Below are positions 56,428-64,000 of a DNA stretch of 64,000 nucleotides, piece by piece. The stretch spans positions 4,092,001 through 4,156,000 of the forward strand of contig NZ_CP154631.1 in assembly GCF_039555755.1 (NCBI RefSeq). Direction: 5' to 3'. A model generated the notes under the pieces. That model was given only the letters and a program-made list of their open reading frames with translations, was not told the DNA's origin and made no database searches. Both the position numbers and the translations under genes were made by a program. Each line of letters begins with the position of its first letter. Position 1 is the first letter of the stretch. The stretch is from Pseudomonas sediminis. GTDB lineage: Bacteria; Pseudomonadota; Gammaproteobacteria; Pseudomonadales; Pseudomonadaceae.

Positions 56428-56988
56428 TTATTTCTTATCAGAGGTGGTGCTGAGGTGCGGCCAGGCGGCCAACAGGTACTGCAGCATCGACCACAATGTC
56501 AGCACGGCTGCGACCACCAGAAGGATGTATCCGAGTACAACCCAGAAGGTGAAGACCGGCGGATTGCCCAGCAGAATGACCAACGCCAGCATCTGCGCTG
56601 CGGTTTTCCATTTGGCGAGATTGGATACAGCGACGTGTGCACGAGCACCGAGTTCGGCCATCCACTCACGCAGTGCAGACACGACGATCTCGCGGCCGAT
56701 GATGGTTGCCGCGGCCAGTGTCAGCCAGAGATTGGCGTGCTCGGCAACCAGCAGCACCAATGCCACCGCCACCATCAATTTATCCGCTACCGGATCGAGG
56801 AAAGCACCGAAGGGCGTGCCCTGCTCCCAGCGACGGGCCAGATAACCATCAAGCCAGTCGGTCACGGCAGCAATCGCAAACACGCCGCTGGCAGCCCAAT
56901 AGCTCCAGGAGAACGGTAGATAGAACAACAGGATGAAGACCGGGATCAGCGCGACCCGGAGCACGGTAAGCAAGTTGGGGATGTTCAT
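56428..56988 (-). CDS. pgsA: CDP-diacylglycerol-glycerol-3-phosphate 3-phosphatidyltransferase PgsA
   Basis: The 186-residue inner-membrane enzyme commits CDP-diacylglycerol to phosphatidylglycerol synthesis. The CDP-alcohol phosphotransferase motif is visible as [11 protein letters not shown]...[10 protein letters not shown], with its four conserved Asp. The ATG at 56988 was preferred to a GTG two codons upstream. It lies between uvrC and tRNA-Gly, the standard pseudomonad order. Confidence 0.96.
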   Translation of the reverse strand: MNIPNLLTVLRVALIPVFILLFYLPFSWSYWAASGVFAIAAVTDWLDGYLARRWEQGTPFGAFLDPVADKLMVAVALVLLVAEHANLWLTLAAATIIGREIVVSALREWMAELGARAHVAVSNLAKWKTAAQMLALVILLGNPPVFTFWVVLGYILLVVAAVLTLWSMLQYLLAAWPHLSTTSDKK

Positions 56989-57021
56989 CGGCACAACTAG
57001 GCTGCGAGGTGAGCGGGCATT

Positions 57022-58845
57022 CTACTCGCTGTGCAGAGTGTCATAAATCAACTCGGCGAGCTTTTTACTGATTCCGGGCGCTTTTGCAATTTCTTCGGCG
57101 CTGGCGCGGGACAATTCCTGCAGCCCGCCAAAGTGATTGAGCAGTTCACGCCGCCGCTTGGGGCCGATCCCTGCTACTTCCTCCAGCGTCGAGGTGCGTC
57201 GTGCTTTGCCACGGCGCGCACGGTGCCCGGTAATTGCGAAGCGGTGCGACTCGTCACGGATCTGCTGGATCAGGTGCAGCACCGGCGAATTGCCAGGCAA
57301 GGTGAACTCATGCTCGGCGTCGTTCAGGTAGAGCACTTCCAAGCCTGGTTTGCGCGTCGTGCCCTTGGCCACGCCAAGCAGGATCAGATCCGGTACGGCC
57401 AGTTCCTGCAGCACCTCGCGCGCCATGGCCAACTGCCCCTTGCCACCGTCGACCAACAGCACATCGGGCAACTTGCCTTCGCCATCCTTAATCTTGCTGA
57501 AGCGCCGAGTCAGCGCCTGGCGCATCGCAGCGTAGTCGTCGCCTGCAGTGACGCCCTCGATATTGAAGCGGCGATAGTCAGATTTCAGCGGGCCTTCGGG
57601 GCCGAATACCACGCAGGAGGCGACTGTCGCCTCACCACTGGAATGGCTGATATCGAAGCATTCCATGCGCTGCGGCGATTCGTCCATTTCCAGCACGGTA
57701 GCCAGCGCCTCGAAACGCTCGGCCAAATGCTGTCGGTTGGCCAGGCGGGCGGCCAGCGCCTGTTCGGCGTTGGTCACGGCGAGTTGCTGCCAGCGGGCTC
57801 GCGTGCCGCGCACGCGCAAACTGATGCTGAGGCTGCGACCGCGCAGTGACTCGATGGCTTCGATCAGCGTGGCGAAATCCTCGTGCTGCACGTTAACGAT
57901 CAGCTCGCTGGGCAGGTCGCGCTCGGCATTACCCAGGTAGTACTGGGCGAGGAAGGCCATCAGCACGTCACCGCCCTCCTCTTCGATCGCCACCTGCGGG
58001 AAGAAATTCTTGCTGCCCAGTACGCGACCGCCACGCACGCTGATCAGGTGCACACAAGCGCCCCCGGGGGTGAGCATCACAGCGACCACGTCGACGTCGC
58101 CAGTACCGCCCTCCATGCTTTGCTGGTCCTGCACGCGGCGCAGCATGGAAATCTGGTCACGCAGCTCGGCGGCGCGCTCGAACTCCAGGGCCATTGAAGC
58201 CTTTTCCATGCTGGCAGAGAGTTCTTCGCTCAGCGCATTGCTACGGCCATCGAGAAACATCACTGAGTGGCGCACATCCTCGGCGTACTCCTCCGGGCTG
58301 ACCAAGCCGACACAGGGGCCTTTGCAACGCTTGATCTGGTACTGCAGACAGGGGCGCGTGCGGTTTCTGTAGTAACTGTCCTCGCACTGGCGAACCAGGA
58401 AGGTCTTCTGCAGCAGGCTCAGGCTCTCGCGAATGGCCAATGCGCTGGGATAAGGGCCGAAATAGCGCCCCTTGGCCTTCTTCGCGCCCCGGTGAATGCC
58501 AAGGCGCGGAAAATCGCCGTCGGAGAGAAATACGTAGGGATAGGATTTATCGTCGCGCAGCAGAATGTTGTAAGGCGGCCGCCATTCCTTGATCAGAGTC
58601 TGCTCCAGCAGCAGAGCCTCGGTCTCGTTGGCAGTTATGGTGGTTTCGATCTGCGCGATACGCGCCACCAGAGCGGCGGTCTTGGGCGCCTGGCCGGTCT
58701 TGCGGAAATAACTGGAGAGACGCTTCTTGAGGTTCTTCGCCTTGCCGACGTAAAGCAGGCGGGCCTCGCTATCGAACATGCGATAGACGCCTGGGCGCCC
58801 ACTGCAGGTCGCCAGGAAGGCACTCGAATCGAACGGAACGGACAT
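57022..58845 (-). CDS. uvrC: Excinuclease ABC subunit C (UvrC)
   Basis: The 607-residue nuclease makes both incisions in nucleotide excision repair. An N-terminal GIY-YIG domain ([20 protein letters not shown]), a UVR motif ([12 protein letters not shown]), an RNase H-like C-terminal nuclease and a final HhH pair ([20 protein letters not shown]) are present. It starts two bases after the gacA stop, an ancient conserved arrangement in gammaproteobacteria. Confidence 0.97.
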   Translation of the reverse strand: MSVPFDSSAFLATCSGRPGVYRMFDSEARLLYVGKAKNLKKRLSSYFRKTGQAPKTAALVARIAQIETTITANETEALLLEQTLIKEWRPPYNILLRDDKSYPYVFLSDGDFPRLGIHRGAKKAKGRYFGPYPSALAIRESLSLLQKTFLVRQCEDSYYRNRTRPCLQYQIKRCKGPCVGLVSPEEYAEDVRHSVMFLDGRSNALSEELSASMEKASMALEFERAAELRDQISMLRRVQDQQSMEGGTGDVDVVAVMLTPGGACVHLISVRGGRVLGSKNFFPQVAIEEEGGDVLMAFLAQYYLGNAERDLPSELIVNVQHEDFATLIEAIESLRGRSLSISLRVRGTRARWQQLAVTNAEQALAARLANRQHLAERFEALATVLEMDESPQRMECFDISHSSGEATVASCVVFGPEGPLKSDYRRFNIEGVTAGDDYAAMRQALTRRFSKIKDGEGKLPDVLLVDGGKGQLAMAREVLQELAVPDLILLGVAKGTTRKPGLEVLYLNDAEHEFTLPGNSPVLHLIQQIRDESHRFAITGHRARRGKARRTSTLEEVAGIGPKRRRELLNHFGGLQELSRASAEEIAKAPGISKKLAELIYDTLHSE

Positions 58846-58847
58846 TA

Positions 58848-59492
58848 TCAGCTGACGGCGTCGACCATGCCGTGGCGAACCGCGAGCAGAGCCAGCTCGA
58901 CATCGCTGGTGATGGAGAGCTTTTCGAAGATGCGGTAACGGTAGGTGTTGACCGTCTTCGGCGACAGGCACAGCTTGTCCGAGATGTTCTGCACCTTGTG
59001 GCAGTTGGCGATCATCAGGGCGATCTGGATCTCGCGCTCGGACAGCAGATCGAATGGCGAGCCACTGTTTTGCGGCTGGAAGGACTTCAGCGCCAGTTGC
59101 TGGGCGATTTGCGGATCGATATAACGCTGGCCGGCGAATACCAGGCGAATGGCCTGCACCATCTCATCCAGCGCGGCACCCTTGGTCAGGTATCCGGCAG
59201 CGCCGGCCTGCAGCAAACGTGTCGGGAACGGATCTTCCTCGCACACGGTAACGGCGACCACCTTGATATCAGGGTGACTGCGCATCAGCTTGCGAGTGGC
59301 TTCCAGGCCGCCGATGCCAGGCATCTTGACGTCCATCAGGACAACATCGGGCTTGAGTTCGCGAACCTTTAGCAGGGCTTCTTCGCCAGTGCAGGCTTGC
59401 CCTACCACTTGCAGTCCGTCGATATCGGCCAGCATACGGGTGATGCCCGTGCGAACCAGATCGTGATCGTCGACAACCAGGACCCTAATCAA
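58848..59492 (-). CDS. gacA: GacA/UvrY response regulator
   Basis: A 214-residue NarL-type regulator: receiver with phospho-acceptor D54 ([10 protein letters not shown]), Lys in GYLTKGA, and LuxR HTH ([37 protein letters not shown]). In pseudomonads it is phosphorylated by GacS and activates small RNAs that titrate RsmA, controlling secondary metabolism and biofilm. It is followed by uvrC. Confidence 0.96.
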   Translation of the reverse strand: MIRVLVVDDHDLVRTGITRMLADIDGLQVVGQACTGEEALLKVRELKPDVVLMDVKMPGIGGLEATRKLMRSHPDIKVVAVTVCEEDPFPTRLLQAGAAGYLTKGAALDEMVQAIRLVFAGQRYIDPQIAQQLALKSFQPQNSGSPFDLLSEREIQIALMIANCHKVQNISDKLCLSPKTVNTYRYRIFEKLSITSDVELALLAVRHGMVDAVS

Positions 59493-59655
59493 TCGCCACC
59501 TCGTTGCACCTTGTCAGCCACCGCGCAACGACGGTGAGATTGAACTTGCAGGTCACCTTAACAAAAAGCCAGGGCCTGACCTAGCTTGGCGCACGGGAGT
59601 CAAAAAGCAAGCGCCAAATTAGGATCAGCAATTGCGTCGTAGCAATCTGGAGATT

Positions 59656-59743
59656 TGGCGGAAGCGGTGAGATTCGAACTCACGGATAGTTGCCCATCGA
59701 CGGTTTTCAAGACCGTTGCCTTAAACCGCTCGGCCACGCTTCC
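59656..59743 (-). tRNA. tRNA-Ser (anticodon UGA)
   Basis: An 88-base class II tRNA with acceptor GGAAGCG/CGCTTCC, anticodon TGA in CTTGAAAA, long variable arm, T loop AGTTCGAATCT and an encoded CCA. Confidence 0.95.
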
Positions 59744-59796
59744 GGATACTGAGTGCAGAGGCCAAGACTTTCGCCTCCGCAGTAGTGCGGGCGGCA

Positions 59797-59824
59797 ATCT
59801 TACCGGAACGCAACACACTGTCAA
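59797..59824 (-). promoter_or_regulatory. Sigma70-type promoter of tRNA-Ser
   Basis: On the minus strand TTGACA (59824-59819) and TAAGAT (59802-59797) are separated by 16 bases. The tRNA starts about 54 bases downstream of the -10 element. Confidence 0.65.
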
Positions 59825-59834
59825 ACTCTAAGTC

Positions 59835-59862
59835 TTGGCAGGCAACCCTGCTCTGTTATGAT
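59835..59862 (+). promoter_or_regulatory. Sigma70-type promoter of the Bax-inhibitor-1 gene
   Basis: TTGGCA (59835-59840) and TATGAT (59857-59862) are separated by 16 bases and lie 45 bases before the ATG. It is divergent from the tRNA-Ser promoter. Confidence 0.6.
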
Positions 59863-59907
59863 CCAGAGCATTCGTATTTGAAAGCCTCGTACTACAGGAG
59901 CGTCGCC

Positions 59908-60576
59908 ATGCAAGAGCGAGATTACGCACTCAACCATTCTCAGGTTGAGCAACAGGAAGTCAGCAGCGTTCTGCGCAACACCTATGGTCTACTGGCTATC
60001 ACTCTGGCCTTCAGCGGCCTGGTTGCCTTCATCTCGCAGCGCGCAAACGTTCCTTATCCGAACATTTTCGTCGTGCTGATTGGCTTCTACGGCCTGTTCT
60101 TCCTCACCGCCAAACTGCGCAACTCTTCATGGGGCCTGCTTTCCACCCTCGCGCTGACCGGTTTCATGGGTTACACCCTGGGCCCTATCCTGAACCGCTA
60201 CCTCGGCACGGCGAACGGCGCTGAAATCATCAGTTCTGCCTTTACCATGACTGCGCTGGTGTTCTTCGGTCTGTCTGCCTACGTGCTGACCACTCGCAAG
60301 GACATGAGCTTCCTCAGCGGCTTCATCACCGCCGGTTTCTTCGTTCTGCTGGGCGCCATTGTTGCCAGCTTCTTCTTCCAGATCAGCGGCCTGCAACTGG
60401 CGATCAGCGCTGGCTTCGTGCTGTTCTCCTCGGTGTGTATCCTGTTCCAGACCAGCGCCATCATCCATGGCGGTGAGCGTAACTACATCATGGCCACCAT
60501 CAGCCTGTACGTCTCGATCTACAACCTGTTCATCAGCCTGCTGCAGATCTTCGGCATCATGGGCGGCGACGACTGA
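59908..60576 (+). CDS. Bax inhibitor-1/YccA family membrane protein
   Basis: The 222-residue protein has seven membrane helices and the family end region ([23 protein letters not shown]). The ATG at 59908 follows CAGGAG. YccA interacts with the FtsH protease in E. coli; the family is linked to calcium leak and membrane stress. A strong terminator follows. Confidence 0.9.
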   Translation: MQERDYALNHSQVEQQEVSSVLRNTYGLLAITLAFSGLVAFISQRANVPYPNIFVVLIGFYGLFFLTAKLRNSSWGLLSTLALTGFMGYTLGPILNRYLGTANGAEIISSAFTMTALVFFGLSAYVLTTRKDMSFLSGFITAGFFVLLGAIVASFFFQISGLQLAISAGFVLFSSVCILFQTSAIIHGGERNYIMATISLYVSIYNLFISLLQIFGIMGGDD

Positions 60577-60594
60577 TAGCATTACGTCTCCCCG

Positions 60595-60618
60595 AAAGCC
60601 CGCTTCGGCGGGCTTTTT
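60595..60618 (+). terminator. Intrinsic terminator of the Bax-inhibitor-1 gene
   Basis: AAAGCCCGC-TTCG-GCGGGCTTTTT, a UUCG-type tetraloop with T tract, 18 bases after the stop. Confidence 0.92.
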
Positions 60619-60700
60619 CTTGCGTGTCTGTTTCGTGATTCTTTGTTTGCCAGGCACCCTGGCCTTATCATTGGCCCAGTTTTGCCTCGCCGGACGCCCC

Positions 60701-61093
60701 ATGAAGTTTGCCATCGCCCTGTTCGCCGCCCCCCACCAGCCCGCGTCGCGTCGCGCATTGCGCTTCGCCCAGGCGACATTGGCCGGCGGCCACGAAATCG
60801 TTCGCCTGTTCTTCTATCAGGACGGCGTGCACAGCGCCGCCAGCAATGTGGTCAGCCCACAGGACGAGCTGGATCTGCCTAGAGAATGGCGCGAGTTCGT
60901 TACCGCCAACAGGCTCGACGCGGTGGTCTGCATCGCCGCTGCCCTGCGCCGTGGTGTACTCAACGCCGAAGAAGCGCAGCGCTACGCCAGGCCGGCTGCC
61001 AACCTGGAGGGACCATGGGAGCTGTCCGGCCTGGGCCAGCTGCATGAGGCCGCGCAACAGGCCGACCGCCTGGTCTGCTTCGGAGGTCAGTGA
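60701..61093 (+). CDS. tusD: Sulfur relay protein TusD
   Basis: A 130-residue subunit of TusBCD, which passes persulfide sulfur from TusA to TusE for 2-thiouridine at tRNA wobble positions. The active Cys is in AVVCIAAALRRG (about 76-80). It abuts tusC without a gap. Confidence 0.93.
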   Translation: MKFAIALFAAPHQPASRRALRFAQATLAGGHEIVRLFFYQDGVHSAASNVVSPQDELDLPREWREFVTANRLDAVVCIAAALRRGVLNAEEAQRYARPAANLEGPWELSGLGQLHEAAQQADRLVCFGGQ

Positions 61094-61453
61094 ATGAGCA
61101 AGTCGCTGTTGATCATAAGCCGCCAGGCACCCTGGAGCGGCCCTGGTGCGCGTGAGGCGCTGGATATCGCCCTGGCCGGCGGCGCCTTCGATCTGCCCAT
61201 CGGCATGCTGTTTCTCGATGACGGCGTGTTTCAGCTCAGCGCTGGACAGCAACCCGGCCAGCTGCAACAGAAAGACCTCGGCGCCAACCTGCAGGCGCTA
61301 CCGATGTTCGGTGTCGAGGCGCTGTACGCCAGCCAGCGCAGCCTGAGCGAGCGCGGCCTTGGCGACAGCGAACTGAATCTGGCAGTACAGCGACTCGACG
61401 ACAGCGCGCTGACTGCCCTTCTCGACCGCTACGATCAGGTGATCACCCTCTGA
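61094..61453 (+). CDS. tusC: Sulfur relay protein TusC
   Basis: A 119-residue DsrE/F-like subunit (GAREALDIALAGGAFDLPIG). It is the non-catalytic partner of the TusBCD hexamer. The start adjoins the tusD stop, and the stop overlaps tusB by one base. Confidence 0.92.
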   Translation: MSKSLLIISRQAPWSGPGAREALDIALAGGAFDLPIGMLFLDDGVFQLSAGQQPGQLQQKDLGANLQALPMFGVEALYASQRSLSERGLGDSELNLAVQRLDDSALTALLDRYDQVITL

Positions 61454-61752
61454 TGGCCACCCTGCACATTCTTTCCCATTCGCCATTCACCGATAGCCGC
61501 CTGGCCAGTTGCCTGCGCTTGCTGGGCGCAGGCGATGCCCTGCTGCTCACTGGCGACGCGGTCTATGCATTGCAGCCCGGCACGACCAATCTGCAAGCGT
61601 TGCAGCTGATGCCTGCCAGTGTCTCGCTCTACGCCCTGGACGAAGACCTGGCCGCCCGCGCGCTACAGGCGCCCGAACGCGCTCAGGCCGTCGACTATCC
61701 AGAATTCGTCGAGCTGTGCACCCGCTACACCAAGGTCAACAGCTGGCTATGA
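61453..61752 (+). CDS. tusB: Sulfur relay protein TusB
   Basis: A 99-residue DsrH-like subunit (LHILSHSPFTDSRLASCLRL, ending KVNSW). It completes TusBCD. It overlaps tusC by one base and tusE by four, so the four genes are tightly coupled. Confidence 0.92.
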   Translation: MATLHILSHSPFTDSRLASCLRLLGAGDALLLTGDAVYALQPGTTNLQALQLMPASVSLYALDEDLAARALQAPERAQAVDYPEFVELCTRYTKVNSWL

Positions 61753-62084
61753 GCACGCTTAACGTCGGCGGACGTGACATCGCCCTGGACAAGGACGGCT
61801 ACCTGATCGACCTGCAGGATTGGTCACGCCCCGTAGCCGAGGCGCTAGCCGCAGCGGAAGAGTTGCAGCTGAGTGACGATCACTGGGAAATTCTCGACCT
61901 GCTGCGCGCCTTCTACGCGGAGTTTCAGCTGTCGCCGGCCAACCGTCCGCTGATCAAATATGCCGCTCTGAAGCTCGGTACGGACAAAGGCAACAGCCTG
62001 CACCTAAATCGCCTGTTCAAGGGCACTCCCGCCAAACTCGCCGCCAAGCTCGCTGGCCTGCCGAAACCGACCAATTGCCTATGA
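61749..62084 (+). CDS. tusE: Sulfur relay protein TusE (DsrC-like)
   Basis: A 111-residue DsrC-family carrier with the C-terminal conserved Cys in PTNCL, the persulfide-carrying residue that hands sulfur to MnmA. DHWEILDLLRAFYAEFQLSP is the family block. It overlaps tusB and the YbiB-like gene by four bases each. Confidence 0.94.
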   Translation: MSTLNVGGRDIALDKDGYLIDLQDWSRPVAEALAAAEELQLSDDHWEILDLLRAFYAEFQLSPANRPLIKYAALKLGTDKGNSLHLNRLFKGTPAKLAAKLAGLPKPTNCL

Positions 62085-63076
62085 ACCTGATCACCCCCGC
62101 CGAACATCCCTTCGCCCAGTTCGTGCGTATTCTCGGCAAGGGCAAGCGCGGCGCCCGCGGCCTGACGCGCGAGGAGGCCCGCGAAGCCATGGGCCTGCTG
62201 CTCGATGGCAAGGTCGAGGACACCCAGCTCGGCGCCTTCCTGATGCTGCTGCGGCACAAGGAAGAAAGCGCCGAAGAGCTCGCCGGCTTCGTCGAAGCCA
62301 TTCGCCCACGGCTCGCCGCCCCGAACATCCAGGTCGACCTGGACTGGCCCAGCTATGCCGGCAAGAAACGTCACCTGCCGTGGTACCTGCTTGCAGCCAA
62401 GGCGCTGGCTGCCAGTGGCGTACGCATCTTCATGCATGGCGGTGGTGCGCATACCGCAGGGCGCATGTATACCGAACAATTGCTGGAACAACTGGACATC
62501 CCCTGCTGCCAAGACTGGCAAGCAGTGGAGGCGGCGCTCGACCAACACAACTTGGCCTACAGCTACCTGGGCGACTGGATGCCGGCGCTCCAGCGCATGA
62601 TCGATCTGCGCAACACCCTGGGCCTGCGCTCGCCTATCCATTCCCTGGCCCGCGTGATCAACCCGCTCGCTGCCCGCTGCGGGCTGCAGAGTATCTTCCA
62701 TCCCGGTTACCAGGCTGTGCATCGCGAAGCCAGTCGGCTGCTGGGTGATCACGCCATCGTGATCAAGGGCGAAGGCGGTGAGATCGAGGTCAACCCGGAC
62801 GGCACCTGCCACCTGCATGGCACGCTCGATGGCGAAGATTGGGACGAAGAATGGCCGGCGCTGTCAGCGCAGCGCCATGTCAAACCCGAGCGACTCGACC
62901 CGGCCGTGCTAGACGCCTTCTGGCGCGGCGAGCACGATGATGCTTACGGTCGCCTGGCGGTCATCGCCACCATGGCCGTCGCACTGCGCGGGCTGGGCCT
63001 GGATCGTGAAGCAGCATTCCTGCAGGCCCAGCAGTGCTGGGATACACGGTTTCAATCTAATCAGTCGATTACTTAA
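62081..63076 (+). CDS. ybiB: YbiB/TrpD2-like glycosyl transferase family 3 protein
   Basis: A 331-residue protein with the anthranilate phosphoribosyltransferase fold (LTREEAREAMGLLLDGKVED, MHGGGAHTAGRMYTEQLLE). TrpD2 proteins lack the catalytic phosphoribosyl site and bind nucleic acid in E. coli (YbiB). The start overlaps tusE (ATGA), so it belongs to the tus operon. Confidence 0.88.
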   Translation: MNLITPAEHPFAQFVRILGKGKRGARGLTREEAREAMGLLLDGKVEDTQLGAFLMLLRHKEESAEELAGFVEAIRPRLAAPNIQVDLDWPSYAGKKRHLPWYLLAAKALAASGVRIFMHGGGAHTAGRMYTEQLLEQLDIPCCQDWQAVEAALDQHNLAYSYLGDWMPALQRMIDLRNTLGLRSPIHSLARVINPLAARCGLQSIFHPGYQAVHREASRLLGDHAIVIKGEGGEIEVNPDGTCHLHGTLDGEDWDEEWPALSAQRHVKPERLDPAVLDAFWRGEHDDAYGRLAVIATMAVALRGLGLDREAAFLQAQQCWDTRFQSNQSIT

Positions 63077-63149
63077 GCCAGATTTTTCCACCTTTCAATC
63101 GAGTTCATCACGTTAGACTCCAGATTCATTCAAAACGGAGGCACACGTT

Positions 63150-64000
63150 ATGGGCTTGTTGATCGACGGCCGCTGGCATGACCAATGGTACGACACCGGC
63201 GACAGTGGCCGCTTCCAGCGCGAAAGCGCACAACGCCGTAACTGGGTAACCGCCGACGGTAGCGCAGGGCCGAGCGGCAGCGGCGGTTTCAAGGCCGAGG
63301 CCGGGCGTTATCACCTCTATGTATCGCTGGCCTGCCCCTGGGCTCATCGCACCCTGATCCTGCGCAAGCTCAAAGGCCTCGAATCGCTGATCGATGTCTC
63401 CGTGGTGAGCTGGCTGATGCGCGAACAGGGCTGGACCTTCGACCGCGAGTTCGGCTCCAGCGGCGACCGCCTCGACAACCTGAGCTACATGCATCAGCGC
63501 TACACCGCCGATGACAGCCATTACACCGGCCGCGTTACCGTACCCGTGCTGTGGGACAAACAGACCGGTGGCATCGTCAGTAACGAGTCGGCTGAAATCA
63601 TCCGCATGTTCAACAGCGCGTTCGACGGCCTGACCGGCAACGGCCTGGACTTCTACCCCGAACCGCTACGTGAGCGCATCGACCAGCTCAACGAGCGCAT
63701 CTACCCGGCCGTGAACAACGGCGTTTACCGGGCAGGCTTCGCCACCACACAGGAAGCCTACGAAGAGGCCTTCGACGAACTGTTCGCCATGCTTGACGAG
63801 CTGGAAGCACTGCTGGACGAGAAGCGTTACCTGGCCGGTGAATACCTGACCGAGGCGGACATTCGCCTGTTCACCACGCTGATTCGCTTCGATGCGGTCT
63901 ATCACGGGCATTTCAAGTGCAACCTGCGACGCATCGAGGACTACCCGAACCTGTCCAACTGGCTACGCGAGCTGTACCAGTGGCCAGGTATCGCCGAGAC
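63150..64000 (+). CDS. Glutathionyl-hydroquinone reductase (Xi-class GST), partial at the window end
   Basis: The frame from ATG 63150 (after CGGAGG) runs to the window edge (283 residues seen). The N-terminal thioredoxin-like domain has the class motif CPWAHRT, whose Cys attacks glutathionyl quinones; the YqjG/EcfG-type WHDQWYDTGDSGRF is at the start. It reduces S-glutathionyl-hydroquinones in quinone detoxification. Confidence 0.93.
   Translation, partial: MGLLIDGRWHDQWYDTGDSGRFQRESAQRRNWVTADGSAGPSGSGGFKAEAGRYHLYVSLACPWAHRTLILRKLKGLESLIDVSVVSWLMREQGWTFDREFGSSGDRLDNLSYMHQRYTADDSHYTGRVTVPVLWDKQTGGIVSNESAEIIRMFNSAFDGLTGNGLDFYPEPLRERIDQLNERIYPAVNNGVYRAGFATTQEAYEEAFDELFAMLDELEALLDEKRYLAGEYLTEADIRLFTTLIRFDAVYHGHFKCNLRRIEDYPNLSNWLRELYQWPGIAE

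Overview
The window reads as a chromosomal segment of a GC-rich gammaproteobacterium, most likely Pseudomonas sensu lato (mendocina/oleovorans-like). This is inferred from gacA-uvrC-pgsA followed by tRNA-Gly/Cys/Leu, a GacA response regulator, an Arg32-type elongation factor P next to its EarP rhamnosyltransferase, Cti fatty-acid isomerase, and CysI followed by a DUF934 protein. Species cannot be fixed from the sequence alone.

Layout. 1-7.8 kb: end of a periplasmic binding-like protein, cold-shock/DUF1294 fusion, uppP, a chemoreceptor, pnuC with a NadR-like kinase, and a bEBP-like regulator without GAFTGA. 8.0-12.2 kb: a di-heme cytochrome c gene split by an IS3-family element, then a membrane-anchored catalase-family protein. 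12.3-24.2 kb: nfuA, an acyltransferase, cti, metH, osmE and an RlmN-like radical SAM methylase. 24.3-31.5 kb: a chemoreceptor remnant, an FAD oxidase with an AraC-type regulator, a periplasmic binding protein, cysI. 31.5-46.8 kb: DEAD-box helicase, a decayed three-gene cluster (FMO, TSUP permease, N-acyl-D-amino-acid deacylase), class II DAHP synthase, an M48-like protein without zinc ligands, a frameshifted YcaQ-type glycosylase, transporters, two LysR regulators, efp/earP. 47.15-55.98 kb: an integrated satellite-like element in tRNA-Leu(UAA). 56-64 kb: tRNAs, pgsA, uvrC, gacA, tRNA-Ser, a Bax-inhibitor-1 protein, tusDCBE, a YbiB-like protein and a glutathionyl-hydroquinone reductase.

The 8.8 kb element is the most unusual region. 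It has a tyrosine integrase next to the tRNA, arm-type repeats at both ends, an AlpA-like gene, an HTH gene, a terminator, and then a predicted C4-type antisense RNA. Two segments of that RNA are perfectly complementary to two sites in the leader of the following gene, one covering its ribosome binding site. Downstream come small overlapping genes, a Toprim primase-like gene and a DUF3631 ATPase gene. The order suggests that an antisense RNA/termination switch guards the replication genes, as in phages P1 and P4. The element also carries three copies of a hairpin-centred motif (core AGCC-CCGT-GGCT) whose flanking arms differ at each copy; I cannot assign this motif to a known family. No capsid, tail or packaging genes are present.
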